A stretch of DNA of 64,000 bases from Wuchereria bancrofti (Eukaryota; Nematoda; Chromadorea; Rhabditida; Onchocercidae), in the NCBI GenBank assembly GCA_005281725.1, contig SSBO01000001.1:500956-564955 (forward strand), given 5' to 3'. This document shows positions 63,401-64,000 of this stretch, in pieces; the first letter of the stretch is position 1, and each line of letters opens with the position of its first letter. The position numbers and the translations under genes are program-made. The notes beneath the pieces were generated by a model. It was not told the DNA's origin. It was given only the letters and a program-made list of their open reading frames with translations, and ran no database searches.

Positions 63401-63895
63401 TTTCAAGAAGCAGTTTTGCTAGTAGTCTAGTTAGAGAATTGTGATTGATTTCTAACATTTTTTAACAATGTTAGGTGATAGCTGTATTATTGTATTTCAT
63501 ATTCACTTTTGTAGGGAAGAATTTTCTTCACTGTATCAAGAAGCTGTAATGAATGGTCAAGAGGGCATTGTGGTAAAGAAAATGAATTCCATTTATAAAA
63601 CGGGCGTGCGTCACATGACAAATGGTTGGTTTAAGGTATGTATTTGTTCAAAAATATGTACTCTTTTTGTTGAATTTTTCAAAAATCTTTTTACTTAACA
63701 TTATTTTACTTAACAGTGTTATGTGTGTTTATTCTTTTTTTTTTCTTTTTTGAATGCTAGTTCTTATAAGTATTTTATATACGCTTTAGATAAAACCGTT
63801 TCACCTGGGTGATGAAACATTAGATCTTGCAATTGTTGGTGTCGATCTTGGTAGGAATAATAAAATCAGTAGTTATTGTTTGGCTACGCTTAGAG
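60498..63895 (+). CDS. lig-4: DNA ligase IV homologue, 5' part (runs off the window)
   Basis: Exons are 60498-60827, 60984-61064, 61219-61278 (tentative), 61480-61606, 61704-61792, 62039-62245, 62429-62690, 62992-63223, 63515-63635 and 63790-63895; the intron after 63895 leaves the window. An acidic N-terminus leads into the ligase DNA-binding domain (KWAANASKFTNDIVSFYPVL; LRRFEPML-like FRRFEPMLLARI). The adenylation site is ELKYDGEHF with the catalytic lysine near residue 320. NGQEGIVVKK, GWFKIKPFHLGD and CILDTELLLWD follow the LIG4 order. LIG4 seals double-strand breaks in non-homologous end joining, usually with XRCC4. The BRCT domains expected at the C-terminus lie outside the window. The adenylation motif reads LKYDGE where vertebrates have TKLDGE. 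Confidence 0.9.
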
Positions 63896-64000
63896 GTACT
63901 GTCCACTTATTTCTGCTTACCACAAAGTATTTGTCTTTATTGAATCATTTACATATACAAGTTTAATTCTAAATTCGATTGTGCGGTTTTGTAAATTTTG

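Noticed and set aside
63317..63430. Open frame of about 38 codons with coding-like composition (IVRVLEEDKRFNNTVQEKIL) inside a lig-4 intron
   Set aside because: Joining 63223 directly to 63515 gives VVKTREEFSSLYQEAV, which matches ligase IV without a gap. The extra frame does not fit the phase at either side.

Overview
The window looks like nuclear DNA of an AT-rich nematode, most likely a filarial (clade III) worm. All but two of the genes are split into short exons by compact GT-AG introns with T-rich TTTCAG-like acceptors. At least eleven genes have an acceptor-like sequence a short way upstream of the first ATG (3-61 nt), with no exon in front of it, as expected for spliced-leader (SL) trans-splicing. 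The species call is inference; no species-specific marker was seen. All exon models were joined by hand. Reading phase was checked at every junction, and each model was compared with remembered family consensus, not with a database.

Layout. 1-8.6 kb, minus strand: an unrecognised 323-aa protein, LYAR, PGAP2 and mitochondrial ribosomal protein L16, all in one direction with short gaps (possible operon). 9.9-12.1 kb, plus: mitochondrial GrpE. 13.0-15.5 kb, plus: a PP6-type protein phosphatase catalytic subunit. 15.5-23.0 kb: gene-poor, very AT-rich DNA with small repeats. 23.0-29.2 kb, plus: a secreted tyrosinase with two ShKT modules. 30.3-31.5 kb, minus: ubiquitin-ribosomal protein eS31 (RPS27A). 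32.1-34.2 kb, plus: a divergent fructose-bisphosphate aldolase. 34.4-35.2 kb, minus: a CISD3-like mitochondrial iron-sulfur protein. 37.2-46.5 kb, plus: a 33-exon ASPM homologue with duplicated IQ exons. 47.3-50.3 kb, minus: two small secreted orphan proteins. 50.4-54.9 kb: AT-rich, no gene seen. 54.9-58.4 kb, minus: LMBR1-family membrane protein. 59.1-60.3 kb, plus: intronless RCC1L. 60.5 kb to the right edge, plus: DNA ligase IV, cut off by the window.

Functional themes. Four genes probably serve mitochondria: MRPL16 and GRPEL1 (divergent neighbours), CISD3 and RCC1L. The rest are mostly housekeeping genes for the ribosome and nucleolus, GPI-anchor maturation, spindle organisation, DNA end-joining and glycolysis. 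The tyrosinase and the two small secreted proteins are the clearest nematode-specific content. The items most worth following up are the aldolase with a hydrophobic N-terminal extension and no C-terminal tail, the IQ-exon duplications in ASPM, two GC-AG introns, a repeat array that copies a tyrosinase splice donor, an alternative basic N-terminus for PP6, and the two secreted orphans. I saw no CRISPR array, rRNA, convincing tRNA, transposase or viral gene, and nothing I would call a wholly new system.
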